64,000 bases of DNA, taken from positions 1 through 64,000 of the forward strand of contig CAJPFK010000015.1 of NCBI GenBank assembly GCA_905339275.1. The letters run 5' to 3'. Below the pieces are notes generated by a model. That model was given only the letters and a program-made list of their open reading frames with translations, was not told where the DNA came from and did no database searches. The position numbers were made by a program, and so were the translations under genes. Positions 15,507 through 24,145 of this stretch are shown piece after piece (within the stretch, counting starts at the first letter, position 1; every line of letters starts with the position of its first letter). This DNA is from Methylophilaceae bacterium. Its GTDB lineage: Bacteria > Pseudomonadota > Gammaproteobacteria > Burkholderiales > Methylophilaceae.

Positions 15507-16475
15507 TCAACCCATGATCGATTTCAGGTAGCTGCTTTCTATCCATTTGCGGATACGGTTGGCATCGCCGATCCTGGTCTGCTTACCGATAGAATCAAGC
15601 AGGACAATGATTAACGGTTGCCCGCCGATCTCGGCCTGCATCACCAGGCAACGGCCAGCCTCACTGATGTAACCGGTCTTGGAAAGGCCAATCGCCCAAT
15701 CCCCCTTGCGCACCAGTGCATTGGTATTAACGAAACTCATTGGATTGCGGTTGCCGTAGATTGCGACTTCCTGTGACGGGGTCGTGCTAACCTGGCGAAT
15801 TTCAGGATATTCATAAGCGGCGCGCACCATGAGCACCAGATCTTCCGCCGTCGAAACATTCTGGCTGTTAAGGCCCGTGCTATCGACGAATTGCGTATTA
15901 AACATGCCCAATTCCACCGCCTTCAGGTTCATGGCCTGGATGAATGCGGAGATTCCGCCCGGGTAATGACGCCCGAGCGCCGAAGCAGCGCGGTTTTCCG
16001 ATGCCATCAGCGCAAGCTGCAACATTTCGCCGCGGGTAAGTGCGGTTCCTATTCTCAAGCGCGAAGTCGTACCTTTCAGCATATCGATATCGGCTTCGGA
16101 TACTGTCAGCACCTCTTCCATCGGCAGTTGGGCATCCAATACCACCATGGCAGTCATCAACTTCGTCACCGAGGCAATAGGCGTATGCTGATTGGTGTTC
16201 TTCGCGAAAAGGATTTCGCCCGTTTCCTGGTTGACGATCAGGGCTTTGGATGATGCCAGCTGCAATATGCCGCTGCCATCGTATTCATCAAGCAAGGCAT
16301 CCTGTACTGAAGGTGCCTTCCGTGCAGTGGTTTTGTGCTTGACCTTGGTTATCTTGGGCTTGGCATTGGCGACTTTACTCTTGCTGCCAGTCGCGCTTTT
16401 TTCTGCCGCATTAGACAGGACAGGCGGCAGGAACAACGCCAGCGCTGCTACCAATATGACGAATTTTCTGAACAT
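15507..16475 (-). CDS. pbpG: D-alanyl-D-alanine endopeptidase, PBP7 type (peptidase S11)
   Basis: This periplasmic penicillin-binding protein cuts peptide cross-links in peptidoglycan. The 322-residue protein has an N-terminal signal peptide and a Lys-rich linker. It then has the three serine-peptidase motifs in order: SVTK (active serine), SEN and KTG (SKTGYISEAG). The size and lack of a C-terminal amphipathic anchor fit PbpG better than DacA. It converges on topA and shares its terminator. Confidence 0.9.
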   Translation of the reverse strand: MFRKFVILVAALALFLPPVLSNAAEKSATGSKSKVANAKPKITKVKHKTTARKAPSVQDALLDEYDGSGILQLASSKALIVNQETGEILFAKNTNQHTPIASVTKLMTAMVVLDAQLPMEEVLTVSEADIDMLKGTTSRLRIGTALTRGEMLQLALMASENRAASALGRHYPGGISAFIQAMNLKAVELGMFNTQFVDSTGLNSQNVSTAEDLVLMVRAAYEYPEIRQVSTTPSQEVAIYGNRNPMSFVNTNALVRKGDWAIGLSKTGYISEAGRCLVMQAEIGGQPLIIVLLDSIGKQTRIGDANRIRKWIESSYLKSIMG

Positions 16476-16669
16476 GACGTGCGCCCTTCATTCACATATG
16501 TCCCCGATGTTAATTAAAAATATTCAATCTGTCACCCACCTTTATGATTTATTTGAATAAATATTAAAATATTTGGGGATAACACAACACAATTACAAGT
16601 TTACGAATTTTTTTTCGCAGTTTATGCGAGAATTAACGGCAGTTTTCCATCTTAATTTAGCAATTATTT

Positions 16670-17053
16670 ATGAATATACCTGACCACCTACGTTATAGCG
16701 CCGGGCATCTCTGGGCTCAAGCAGATCAGGACGGGCTCTGGCTGGCCGGAATCACGGATTATGCGCAGGATCTGCTCGGGGACATCGTTTACGTGGAAGC
16801 ACCAGCCCCCGGTACCCAAATTGAAGCCGGCAAGGCCTGCGGCCTGGTCGAGTCGGTCAAGACAGGCTCTGACCTGCATGCCCCGCTCAGTGGGGTGGTA
16901 GAAGCCGTGAACACCGATCTGCAAAATACGCCGGAGCAGATCAACGATGCTCCCTACAAGGCCTGGATATTCAAATTCCGTCCGGATGACTCGGCTGAAG
17001 CCGCCAGACTGATGGACTCAACCGCTTATTCCAGCTTTTTAGGCAATCAGTAA
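16670..17053 (+). CDS. gcvH: Glycine cleavage H-like lipoyl protein
   Basis: H proteins carry a lipoyl group on a lysine and shuttle aminomethyl groups between the P, T and L proteins. The 127-residue protein keeps the lipoylation loop, with the lysine in ESVKTGSDLHAP, and the usual fold. gcvT and gcvP are not nearby, and no glycine riboswitch was recognised upstream. It may be a normal H protein with partners elsewhere, or a separate lipoate carrier such as those tied to sulfur metabolism. Confidence 0.82.
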   Translation: MNIPDHLRYSAGHLWAQADQDGLWLAGITDYAQDLLGDIVYVEAPAPGTQIEAGKACGLVESVKTGSDLHAPLSGVVEAVNTDLQNTPEQINDAPYKAWIFKFRPDDSAEAARLMDSTAYSSFLGNQ

Positions 17054-17114
17054 TACCGGCCCCACCATGTTATCCCCGGATAATACCGTAATCAGGTTCG
17101 GGATATGACCGCAT

Positions 17115-17576
17115 TCAGGAGAGCCCTGATTTAAGTTTCTCCTTCAGGCTCTTGACGATTTCCTGCTCCACCAGCGTCGTCAGCGAATATTCCACGGCGG
17201 CCAATTCCTGCAACACCGCCTTCCTGGCTGCAGCTTCGATCAAAGGCATCATCTCGGCCAGCAACGCCTCACTTCGTTCTTCAGCAGTCAGTTCGGGCGG
17301 CAAATCCGGCGGCGGCTCAATATCAACAGCGGGGAGCGCCTCGCCCGATTCCACAAAATCGTTTAGTACCGGAGGCTCGGACGCCGGCATTGCAACAGGC
17401 GCCAGGGGCAGTTCGCCTTCATAAAGTTCAGTCAGGCGCGGTATGCCGCCGGTTTCGCCGGCATGCCCCGAATCGTCAACGACCGGCATGGCATGCTCAT
17501 CATGCACCTGCGACTGCCGCTTCAAGGCATTGATGCGCTGTAAGACTTCACTCAGTCCATTCGTGTGTTCTGTCAT
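17115..17576 (-). CDS. Conserved hypothetical acidic protein downstream of holC
   Basis: This 153-residue acidic protein has no recognised domain. The middle is rich in Pro, Glu and Ala and probably disordered. The C-terminal 55 residues (ERSEALLAEMMPLIEAAARKAV onward) look like a long amphipathic helix that could pair with another protein. The ATG at 17576 lies 10 nt after the holC stop, so the two are likely an operon. Its role is unknown. Confidence 0.7.
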   Translation of the reverse strand: MTEHTNGLSEVLQRINALKRQSQVHDEHAMPVVDDSGHAGETGGIPRLTELYEGELPLAPVAMPASEPPVLNDFVESGEALPAVDIEPPPDLPPELTAEERSEALLAEMMPLIEAAARKAVLQELAAVEYSLTTLVEQEIVKSLKEKLKSGLS

Positions 17577-17586
17577 CGGGACGCTC

Positions 17587-18015
17587 TCATAATGCTGCTC
17601 CGCTCGCGTCAAATGACCGCAGTTCATAACCGCGGTCGCGGTAGAATTTATAACGCGCCCTGGCGTGCACCTTGTCTTCCTCATCCGCTCCGACAATTTC
17701 GATCAGCCTGGTAAAACGGCTGAAAAATGCGGGCTGGCTCTGTTGCAGGTTAATCAGCACATCATGATGCGGCACCTGCCCGGCGTTCCAGTCGATCAAG
17801 ATGGGCGTCTCTGCGGCCAGCGCATGATCAAGACGGCAGTGCGGCAGGAAACCGGTTGGCGCCTGCGTCCACAAGACATGGCCGAGCCTGGCCGCCGTTT
17901 CACGATCCGGCGTCAACACCATCAGCTTCCTGCCCTTGCCCACTGCAGCTCCGCTGAGCTCGGCAACTTTCCTGAGCTTGTCCTCAACGTTAAAAAAGAA
18001 CTCGATACGCGTCAT
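17587..18015 (-). CDS. holC: DNA polymerase III subunit chi
   Basis: HolC links the clamp loader to single-strand binding protein during replication. The 142-residue protein has the family start (MTRIEFFFNV), the middle LMVLTPDRETAARLGHVLWT and the end RYKFYRDRGYEL. It follows pepA on the same strand with a 9-nt gap, the usual pepA-holC order in proteobacteria. Confidence 0.92.
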   Translation of the reverse strand: MTRIEFFFNVEDKLRKVAELSGAAVGKGRKLMVLTPDRETAARLGHVLWTQAPTGFLPHCRLDHALAAETPILIDWNAGQVPHHDVLINLQQSQPAFFSRFTRLIEIVGADEEDKVHARARYKFYRDRGYELRSFDASGAAL

Positions 18016-18024
18016 ATGGCGAGG

Positions 18025-19527
18025 CTAATTTTTTGCTGCGCGCTGCATAAGGAACTCGGTCAACAGTGGCACCGGCCGGCCGGTCGAACCCTTTTCCTTA
18101 CCGGATTTCCATGCCGTACCGGCAATGTCCAGATGCGCCCAGTCGTATTTCTTGGCAAACCGCGACAGGAAGCAGGCAGCCGTGACGCTGCCGGCAGCCC
18201 GGCCGCCGATATTGGCCATGTCGGCAAAATTGCTGTCCAACTGGCCCTGGTAATCTTCCAGCATGGGCATATGCCATGCACGGTCCTGCGCGCCTTCGCC
18301 CGCTGCGAGCAACTCCCTGGCAAGACTGTCATTGTTGCTGAAAAGACCGGAAAGATGATGGCCCAGCGCAATCACACAAGCGCCGGTCAGCGTTGCGATA
18401 TCCACGACGGAAGACGGCTCGAAGCGCTCTGCATAAGTCAGCGCATCGCACAGGATGAGCCGGCCTTCCGCATCGGTATTGAGGACCTCGATCGTCTGGC
18501 CGGACATGCTGGTCAGCACGTCTCCCGGCCTGATCGCGTTTCCGTCCGGCATGTTCTCGCAGGTCGGGATGATGCCGACCGCGTTAATCGGCAGGTCCAT
18601 TTCGACAATCGCCTTGAATGTGCCCAGCACGCTTGCCGCACCGCACATGTCGTATTTCATTTCGTCCATCTCGGCACCGGGTTTGAGCGAGATGCCGCCG
18701 GTATCGAAAGTAATGCCCTTGCCGACCAGCACGACCGGCTTCTGGTTTTTCCTGCCTTTTTTGTGCTGCATGACGATCAGCTTGGGCGGCTGGCGGCTGC
18801 CTTGCGATACGCCGAGGAATGAACCCATGCCGAGTTTTTCCATGTCAGGGCGATCCAGCACCTGAACCTGCAATCCGGAGGATTTGGCCAGGGCTTGCGC
18901 CTGTTCTGCCAGATAGGTCGGAGTACAGACATTCGGCGGAAGATTGCCGAGATCCTTGGCGAGACTTACCCCGGCTGCAATCGCCAGGCCTTGCCTGAGC
19001 CCGGCTTCACCTGCCTTCAGCGCCTCTCTCGGCAGGTTGATGACCACTTTTTTCAGCGCCCTGGCCGCGGCCTTGTCATCCTTGTGCTGCTTACCCTTCA
19101 TGCGGTCGAATTTGTAAACGACATCCATCGCCACTTCGGCAAAGTGCGCCACTTTCCAGGCCGCATCATGCTTTTTCACCGGCAGTTCTGCCAGATAACT
19201 CGCTGCAGTCGCTGCGCCGGTCCCTTTAAGCGCCTTGATCGAAGCACTCACCGCCTTGCGATAGGTGCGCGCATCAAATTCGCGTTCTTTGCCGAGACCA
19301 ACCAGCAACAGGCGGTCACTGGCCGTTCCCGGAACACCGTGCAACATCAGGGTACTGCCGATCTTGCCTTCCATATCCCCACGCTTGATAACCGTGCTGA
19401 CAAACCCTCCGGATGCTGCGTCGATCAGCTCTGCCGCTCCGGTCAGTTTGCGTGATTCATAAATGCCGACAATCGTACAATCCTGACGCTGCTTTTCCGG
19501 ATTAGTGTTTTTTATGCTAAATTCCAT
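18025..19527 (-). CDS. pepA: Cytosol (leucyl) aminopeptidase PepA
   Basis: PepA is a hexameric two-metal aminopeptidase that removes N-terminal residues, and in some bacteria it also binds DNA. The 500-residue protein has the metal-binding GKGITFDTGGISLKPG segment and the M17 signature NTDAEGRL. The ATG at 19527 follows GGGA at a suitable distance; the TTG three bases before is not needed. It diverges from lptF. Confidence 0.95.
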   Translation of the reverse strand: MEFSIKNTNPEKQRQDCTIVGIYESRKLTGAAELIDAASGGFVSTVIKRGDMEGKIGSTLMLHGVPGTASDRLLLVGLGKEREFDARTYRKAVSASIKALKGTGAATAASYLAELPVKKHDAAWKVAHFAEVAMDVVYKFDRMKGKQHKDDKAAARALKKVVINLPREALKAGEAGLRQGLAIAAGVSLAKDLGNLPPNVCTPTYLAEQAQALAKSSGLQVQVLDRPDMEKLGMGSFLGVSQGSRQPPKLIVMQHKKGRKNQKPVVLVGKGITFDTGGISLKPGAEMDEMKYDMCGAASVLGTFKAIVEMDLPINAVGIIPTCENMPDGNAIRPGDVLTSMSGQTIEVLNTDAEGRLILCDALTYAERFEPSSVVDIATLTGACVIALGHHLSGLFSNNDSLARELLAAGEGAQDRAWHMPMLEDYQGQLDSNFADMANIGGRAAGSVTAACFLSRFAKKYDWAHLDIAGTAWKSGKEKGSTGRPVPLLTEFLMQRAAKN

Positions 19528-19621
19528 CAAGTGTTCCCTCGTGATTAAGCTTACTGAATTATCCTGCGTTTTCGTCCCAACTCAAAATTGTTACCGATAG
19601 AAATGACAAACCGTCCAACCT

Positions 19622-20707
19622 ATGCTCTTTAAACGATCATTACTGCAAGAGCTGGTAGCGACGGCCATCGGCGCTTTCCTGATCCTGGTCGGGATCGTGA
19701 TCGCGCAGCGTGTTGCCTATTACATCGGTGTGGCAGCCAGCGGCAGCCTCGCCAGTGATGCGATCAAGACCTTGCTGGGCTTCAGTCTGATCCGGTTCCT
19801 GCCCATGCTGCTGTCGCTGACTTTGTTTCTTTCCGTGCTCCTGACGCTGTCCCGCTGGTATCGGGACAGCGAAATGGTGGTCTGGTTTACTTCCGGCAAA
19901 AGTATTTCGAGCTGGATACGCCCGGTTATATTGTTCGCCATGCCGGTAGTGTTGCTGATTGCGTTTCTCAGCCTGTTCATTACACCATGGGCAACACAAA
20001 AAGGCTCAGACTTTCGTGACCAGCTCAAAAGCCGCGATGAACTTGCCACCATTACGCCCGGCGTTTTCAAGGAATCCAGGAATGCCGAGCGCGTCTTCTT
20101 TGTCGAAAGTTTTGACGAACTCGGCAATGTCGTCAAAAACATTTTTGTGCAGAATATCCAGCATCAGCGCCTGGGGATTATTGTCGCCAGCCAGGGACGG
20201 CGTGAATCCAGTGAAAACGACGACAGTTTCCTGGTGATGGAGAACGGCAGGCGCTACGAAGGAAAACCCGACACACCGGAATTCACAACCACTGAATTCG
20301 AGCGTTACGCGATACGAATAGAACCGGCAGAGGTCAAGCAGTCGCCGCCCAAAACCCAGGAAAAAGACAGCATGGAACTGCTTGCCAACCGCAGTCCGGA
20401 TAGCCAGGCCGAATTGCAGTGGCGTCTGGCCATGCCCATCTCCGCACTGATACTGGTGCTGCTTGCGATACCGCTCAGTTTCGTTGACCCCCGCTCCGGC
20501 CGTTCCGCCAACCTGATGCTGGCGCTGCTCGTGTATGTCATCTACAACAACCTGCTCAGCATCATGCAGGCGTGGCTGGCACAGGGCAAACTGAGCCCCC
20601 TCGTCGGACTCTGGCCGGTGCACCTGTTTTTCCTGGCGCTGACCGCCTACATGCTCTACCGCCGCCTGTTCCAGCTTCCCCTGATCCCCAGGCTCTGGCA
20701 TCGATGA
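19622..20707 (+). CDS. lptF: LPS export ABC transporter permease LptF
   Basis: LptF pairs with LptG as the inner-membrane permease of the LptB2FG machine that extracts LPS. The 361-residue protein has three membrane helices at each end and a central periplasmic beta-jellyroll. The N-terminal LLFKRSL-like start and SRWYRDSEMVVWFTSGKS segment are typical. Its stop overlaps the lptG start by four bases (ATGA). Confidence 0.94.
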   Translation: MLFKRSLLQELVATAIGAFLILVGIVIAQRVAYYIGVAASGSLASDAIKTLLGFSLIRFLPMLLSLTLFLSVLLTLSRWYRDSEMVVWFTSGKSISSWIRPVILFAMPVVLLIAFLSLFITPWATQKGSDFRDQLKSRDELATITPGVFKESRNAERVFFVESFDELGNVVKNIFVQNIQHQRLGIIVASQGRRESSENDDSFLVMENGRRYEGKPDTPEFTTTEFERYAIRIEPAEVKQSPPKTQEKDSMELLANRSPDSQAELQWRLAMPISALILVLLAIPLSFVDPRSGRSANLMLALLVYVIYNNLLSIMQAWLAQGKLSPLVGLWPVHLFFLALTAYMLYRRLFQLPLIPRLWHR

Positions 20708-21774
20708 ATCTGCTCAACCGCTATTTGCTCAAGGAAATAACCTCCAGCATCCTGCTCATCATGCTGGCTTTGCTGGCGATGTTTTCTTTCTTCGACCTGA
20801 TCCAGGAACTGGAAAGCATAGGCAAAGGCAGTTACGGCATCGGCAATGTCATGCTGTTCGTCCTGCTCAGCGCACCCGGCCATGTGTACGAGGTGGTTCC
20901 GGTGGCAGTGCTGGTCGGCACCATGTACGCACTGGGCAGGCTCTCCCGCCACTCTGAACTGATTATCCTGCGCGTCAGCGGTATCTCCATCAGCAGGCTG
21001 ACCTGGTCCCTGTTGCGCATCGGCCTCGTGTTCGCGCTTCTGACTTTTGTCATCGGCGAATTCGTGACCCCGGTCAGCGAGAAAACCGCGCAACGGATGC
21101 GCATCAAGGCCACCGACTCGGTGATTGCCCAGGATTTCCGTTCGGGGCTCTGGATCAAGGACGGCAGCAGCTTTGTCAATGTGGAGGAAGTGCTGCCTGA
21201 TGCCACATTGCTGAATGTGCACATCTATGAATTCGACCAGGAATTTCACCTGCGTACGATCAGCAACGCCAAAACCGGCGAGTTCGAAGAAGACGGCTGG
21301 AATCTGGGAGAGGTAACGCAGACGCTGTTCGAGGAGGACAAGATAAAATCCGTGTATTTCCCGGATGCCACCTGGCGGTCCCTGATCCGGCCCGAGTTGT
21401 TGAATGTACTGCTGGTCGTGCCTGAAAAAATGTCGGCACGTAACCTGTATTCCTATATCACGCACCTGAGCGAAAACAAACAGAAGACCTCGCGCCATGA
21501 AATTGCGCTCTCGGCAAAAATCGTCTACCCCCTTGCCTGCATGGTGATGGTCATTCTGGCACTGCCTTTCGGCTTCCTGCAGCAACGCTCGGGAGGCACC
21601 AGCAGCAAGATATTCTTCGGCATCATGCTGGGCGTCGTGTATCAGGTCATGAATCGTGTTTTTGTGCACCTGGGCCTGCTCAACGACTGGTCGCCGCTAT
21701 TCAGCACCGTCGTGCCTACCCTGCTTTTCCTGATGGCAGGCCTGTTCATGCTGTTCCTGATCGAGCGGCGCTAG
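20704..21774 (+). CDS. lptG: LPS export ABC transporter permease LptG
   Basis: This is the second permease of LptB2FG. The 356-residue protein starts at the ATG at 20704 inside the lptF stop; a longer upstream frame is not used. It has three N-terminal helices (LLKEITSSILLIMLALLAMF first), the LGRLSRHSELIILRVSGIS coupling segment that contacts LptB, a periplasmic jellyroll and three C-terminal helices. The lptCAB genes lie 35 kb away in this same window. Confidence 0.94.
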   Translation: MNLLNRYLLKEITSSILLIMLALLAMFSFFDLIQELESIGKGSYGIGNVMLFVLLSAPGHVYEVVPVAVLVGTMYALGRLSRHSELIILRVSGISISRLTWSLLRIGLVFALLTFVIGEFVTPVSEKTAQRMRIKATDSVIAQDFRSGLWIKDGSSFVNVEEVLPDATLLNVHIYEFDQEFHLRTISNAKTGEFEEDGWNLGEVTQTLFEEDKIKSVYFPDATWRSLIRPELLNVLLVVPEKMSARNLYSYITHLSENKQKTSRHEIALSAKIVYPLACMVMVILALPFGFLQQRSGGTSSKIFFGIMLGVVYQVMNRVFVHLGLLNDWSPLFSTVVPTLLFLMAGLFMLFLIERR

Positions 21775-21781
21775 CGAATTC

Positions 21782-22207
21782 TCAGTCCTTCAGCGGCTTA
21801 TCCAGCAATACCAGCTTACTGCCACACAAACGATCGTGCAGAAACAGGCCGTCGCGGTCAAAAAAAGCCCAGACAAAACCTGCGCCAAAGAACAGGCTGG
21901 CAACCAGATAGCGTTTAACCGCCTGCAACAAGGTCAATTGTTTGCCGGATTGCGTTATCAGCTTGATGCGCCATGTCTGCATGGCAAGGGTCTGGCCGCC
22001 ACGCGACCAGTTCCAGACAAAATACGTCCCGCAAACCAGCCAAAGAAAAACCTGAAGGAAATAGCGCTTGGGAGCCGCCGTTGCGTCGCCAAAAAACAGA
22101 ATAAATAAAAGCGTTGCCAGCATGAGGATAGCCATCAGCAACAGGCTCTCATAGACCATGCTGGCAATCCGCCTGGGGGCACCGGGCGAGGCAGTCAATG
22201 CTGGCAT
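21782..22207 (-). CDS. RDD-family membrane protein
   Basis: This 141-residue protein has three predicted membrane helices and the RDD arrangement of conserved charged residues (PRRIAS near the start, DRDGLFLHDRLCG at the end). RDD proteins are poorly understood; some act in ion transport or envelope stress. It is the last gene of the minus-strand group headed by the ECF sigma factor. It converges with lptG, 7 nt apart. Confidence 0.85.
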   Translation of the reverse strand: MPALTASPGAPRRIASMVYESLLLMAILMLATLLFILFFGDATAAPKRYFLQVFLWLVCGTYFVWNWSRGGQTLAMQTWRIKLITQSGKQLTLLQAVKRYLVASLFFGAGFVWAFFDRDGLFLHDRLCGSKLVLLDKPLKD

Positions 22208-22307
22208 AAAAGGAGGCTTTCAGGGAAATCGATGGCTTCAGGAGGAAAACGGTTGCAGAACGCTATCAATCTATAAATAAAGTAGCGCCCCATGCAATAC
22301 GAATACC

Positions 22308-22754
22308 TTAATTGTCGATGTCATCCTGGCCATAGAGATCAGGATTCTCCTTGCGCAGAACCTCACGCCTGGATTCCGGCAGTTCCTGGTATTCGCGCCA
22401 TTTTTTTCTTAATTCCTGTTTCTGGGCTTCAGGCATGGCCTGGAACTTCTGGTGTCTCTTGCGTGCATTCTCACGCTCGTACGGCGTCATGCGGCTCCAG
22501 CGGGTCAGCCGGTTTTGCACGCGCTGTTGCTGTTCAGCGCTCATTTTCGGATAGTCGCGTGCAATATCCAGCATTTTTTCCCGCTGCCAGGGCCGCAGGG
22601 TATCCCACTCCTGTGCCAGCGGGCTCAGGACTTTCTTTTGTTCGGCAGTAAGCTGTGCCCAGCTTGGTTCCGGGACAGCTTCTTCCTTTGCGTGAACATT
22701 GCCGGATATTAAACCGAAAACTAAGACTATCGCCGCGAACTGCGCGCCACCCAT
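22308..22754 (-). CDS. DUF3106 protein, periplasmic
   Basis: This 148-residue protein has a signal peptide (FAAIVLVFGLISGNVHA). Repeated helical units follow of the form WxxLxxxQ...LxPLxxxWD and RMTPYERENARKR, the DUF3106 pattern. The fold resembles helical periplasmic stress proteins. The start overlaps the end of the DUF3619 gene by 28 nt, so it is translationally coupled. Function unknown. Confidence 0.85.
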   Translation of the reverse strand: MGGAQFAAIVLVFGLISGNVHAKEEAVPEPSWAQLTAEQKKVLSPLAQEWDTLRPWQREKMLDIARDYPKMSAEQQQRVQNRLTRWSRMTPYERENARKRHQKFQAMPEAQKQELRKKWREYQELPESRREVLRKENPDLYGQDDIDN

Positions 22755-23119
22755 GTATCAAACCCTTTATCCAAAAAAGCCTCCGGCGGAAGCTCAGAAG
22801 CCAGCAGGAAGGCATCGCCCTGCTCCAGTCTGGACTGATTCATATGCTGAGTCAGGACAAAAGCCACCAGCGCGGCGCTGCACACCATTGCAGCGGGCAT
22901 TATGACACGATGCTGATGCATGAAGTCACTAAACATGCGCAGTACGCCGCCGATTGAATAACCGTCCGCACCTGCACCCGCATGCTTGCGCTCAACCATT
23001 GCAGCGGCAGCACGATTTCTGGCCATGCTGAGGCCATCAAGAATTTCCGGCTGAAGCTTTTCAACGCTTTCATCCAGCAGGTCGGTAATTGCTTTTGCGG
23101 TTTCTCGTTCGGTTCTCAT
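22727..23119 (-). CDS. DUF3619 single-pass membrane protein, candidate anti-sigma factor
   Basis: This 130-residue protein has a cytoplasmic N-terminal half, one central membrane helix (about residues 70-92, MPAAMVCSAALVAFVLTQ) and a short C-terminal part. That is the layout of many anti-sigma factors. The ATG at 23119 follows AGGAAG at 7 nt; the longer frame from 23149 lacks support. It follows the ECF sigma gene directly, so a regulator role is likely but not shown. Confidence 0.8.
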   Translation of the reverse strand: MRTERETAKAITDLLDESVEKLQPEILDGLSMARNRAAAAMVERKHAGAGADGYSIGGVLRMFSDFMHQHRVIMPAAMVCSAALVAFVLTQHMNQSRLEQGDAFLLASELPPEAFLDKGFDTWVARSSRR

Positions 23120-23161
23120 CTTTCGACTTCCTATGTCTTCGCCCATCACAGTGTTATGGAT

Positions 23162-23725
23162 CTACCTAGAAAAGCCATGTTTCTCCAGCATTGTTGCCAA
23201 TGTATGCACTGCGCGTGAACAGTGCGTTTTAACACTGCCTTCAGAACACCCCATGACGGCCGCTGTTTCGGCCACATCCATATCTTCCCAGTAACGCAGG
23301 ACAAAGGCTTCTCGTTGACGCGTGGGGAGTCTTTCCAGTGCCTGTTCGATTATAGCAATCGTCTGGCTACGTTCAAGCAGGTCGAACGGCTCATTTCCAT
23401 CGTGATCCTGGTCGGTATTGAGCGTTTCCAGCGGGTCATGATCGTCATCATCATTGCCGCTACTGAAGGACGACAGCAAGGTGGTCCACAGATTACGGAC
23501 TTTCTGCCGGCGCCAGAAGTCCTTCATGGTGTTCTGCAAGATACGCTGAAACAGCATGGGATACTCTTCCACCGGCTTCTCGGCATATTTTTCGGCCAGT
23601 TTCAGCATTGCATCCTGCACGATATCCAGCGCGGCATGGTCATCCCGCACAGCATAAGCCGTCTGCTTGAAAGCGCGGCGTTCTACTTGCGCAAGGAAGT
23701 TTGAAAGCTCTTCTGCTGTCGCCAT
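23162..23725 (-). CDS. ECF-type RNA polymerase sigma factor
   Basis: This 187-residue sigma factor has region 2 (ALDIVQDAMLKLAEKY) and region 4 (LERLPTRQREAFVLRYWEDMDVAETAAVMGCSEGSVKTHCSRA), the two DNA-binding parts of ECF factors. An acidic, low-complexity linker (GNDDDDHDPLE) separates them. It heads a group with DUF3619, DUF3106 and RDD genes, an arrangement common in betaproteobacteria. Its target genes are unknown. Confidence 0.9.
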   Translation of the reverse strand: MATAEELSNFLAQVERRAFKQTAYAVRDDHAALDIVQDAMLKLAEKYAEKPVEEYPMLFQRILQNTMKDFWRRQKVRNLWTTLLSSFSSGNDDDDHDPLETLNTDQDHDGNEPFDLLERSQTIAIIEQALERLPTRQREAFVLRYWEDMDVAETAAVMGCSEGSVKTHCSRAVHTLATMLEKHGFSR

Positions 23726-23884
23726 CTCAAATCGGGATTAGTCGCAATTGATAGAATAGTTGAATGCTGATTGAATTGATTCATACACGTTACCGGCCAG
23801 GTCAAACCCGACCGTTCGTTGCGAGTATATCAGGTTTGGATTTTGTCTCGGCTCCGGATTTAGCTACAATCGCCTCATCTCCGC

Positions 23885-24145
23885 ATGGATATACTCAAAC
23901 TTATGGCCAAGATCATTCTTATCGCTATTGCTATCTGGCTTATCCTCACTGTGCTGAAACGTTATCGCAAAAATATCGATACCCATCCTGACACGGGGAA
24001 TTCCCGCACCCCGGCTTCGGAATCCATGGTGCAATGCAGCCACTGCGGCCTGCACCTGCCGGAAAGTGATGGCATCCGCTCGGGTACCCAATTTTACTGC
24101 TGCCAGGAACATGCCGACGCGCAACAAGATGAACGCAATCACTGA
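23885..24145 (+). CDS. PP0621-family small membrane protein with a zinc-ribbon-like tail
   Basis: This 86-residue protein has one N-terminal membrane helix (IILIAIAIWLILTVLKRY) and a cytoplasmic tail with paired cysteines (CSHCGLHLP and YCCQEH), suited to zinc. The family is often encoded directly before pilS, as here; its end overlaps the pilS start by 17 nt. A role in signalling with PilS is possible but unproven. Confidence 0.8.
   Translation: MDILKLMAKIILIAIAIWLILTVLKRYRKNIDTHPDTGNSRTPASESMVQCSHCGLHLPESDGIRSGTQFYCCQEHADAQQDERNH

Noticed and set aside
16476-16669. Glycine riboswitch upstream of gcvH
   Set aside because: No aptamer-like conserved pairing or motif seen; only AT-rich sequence and a 5-bp hairpin.
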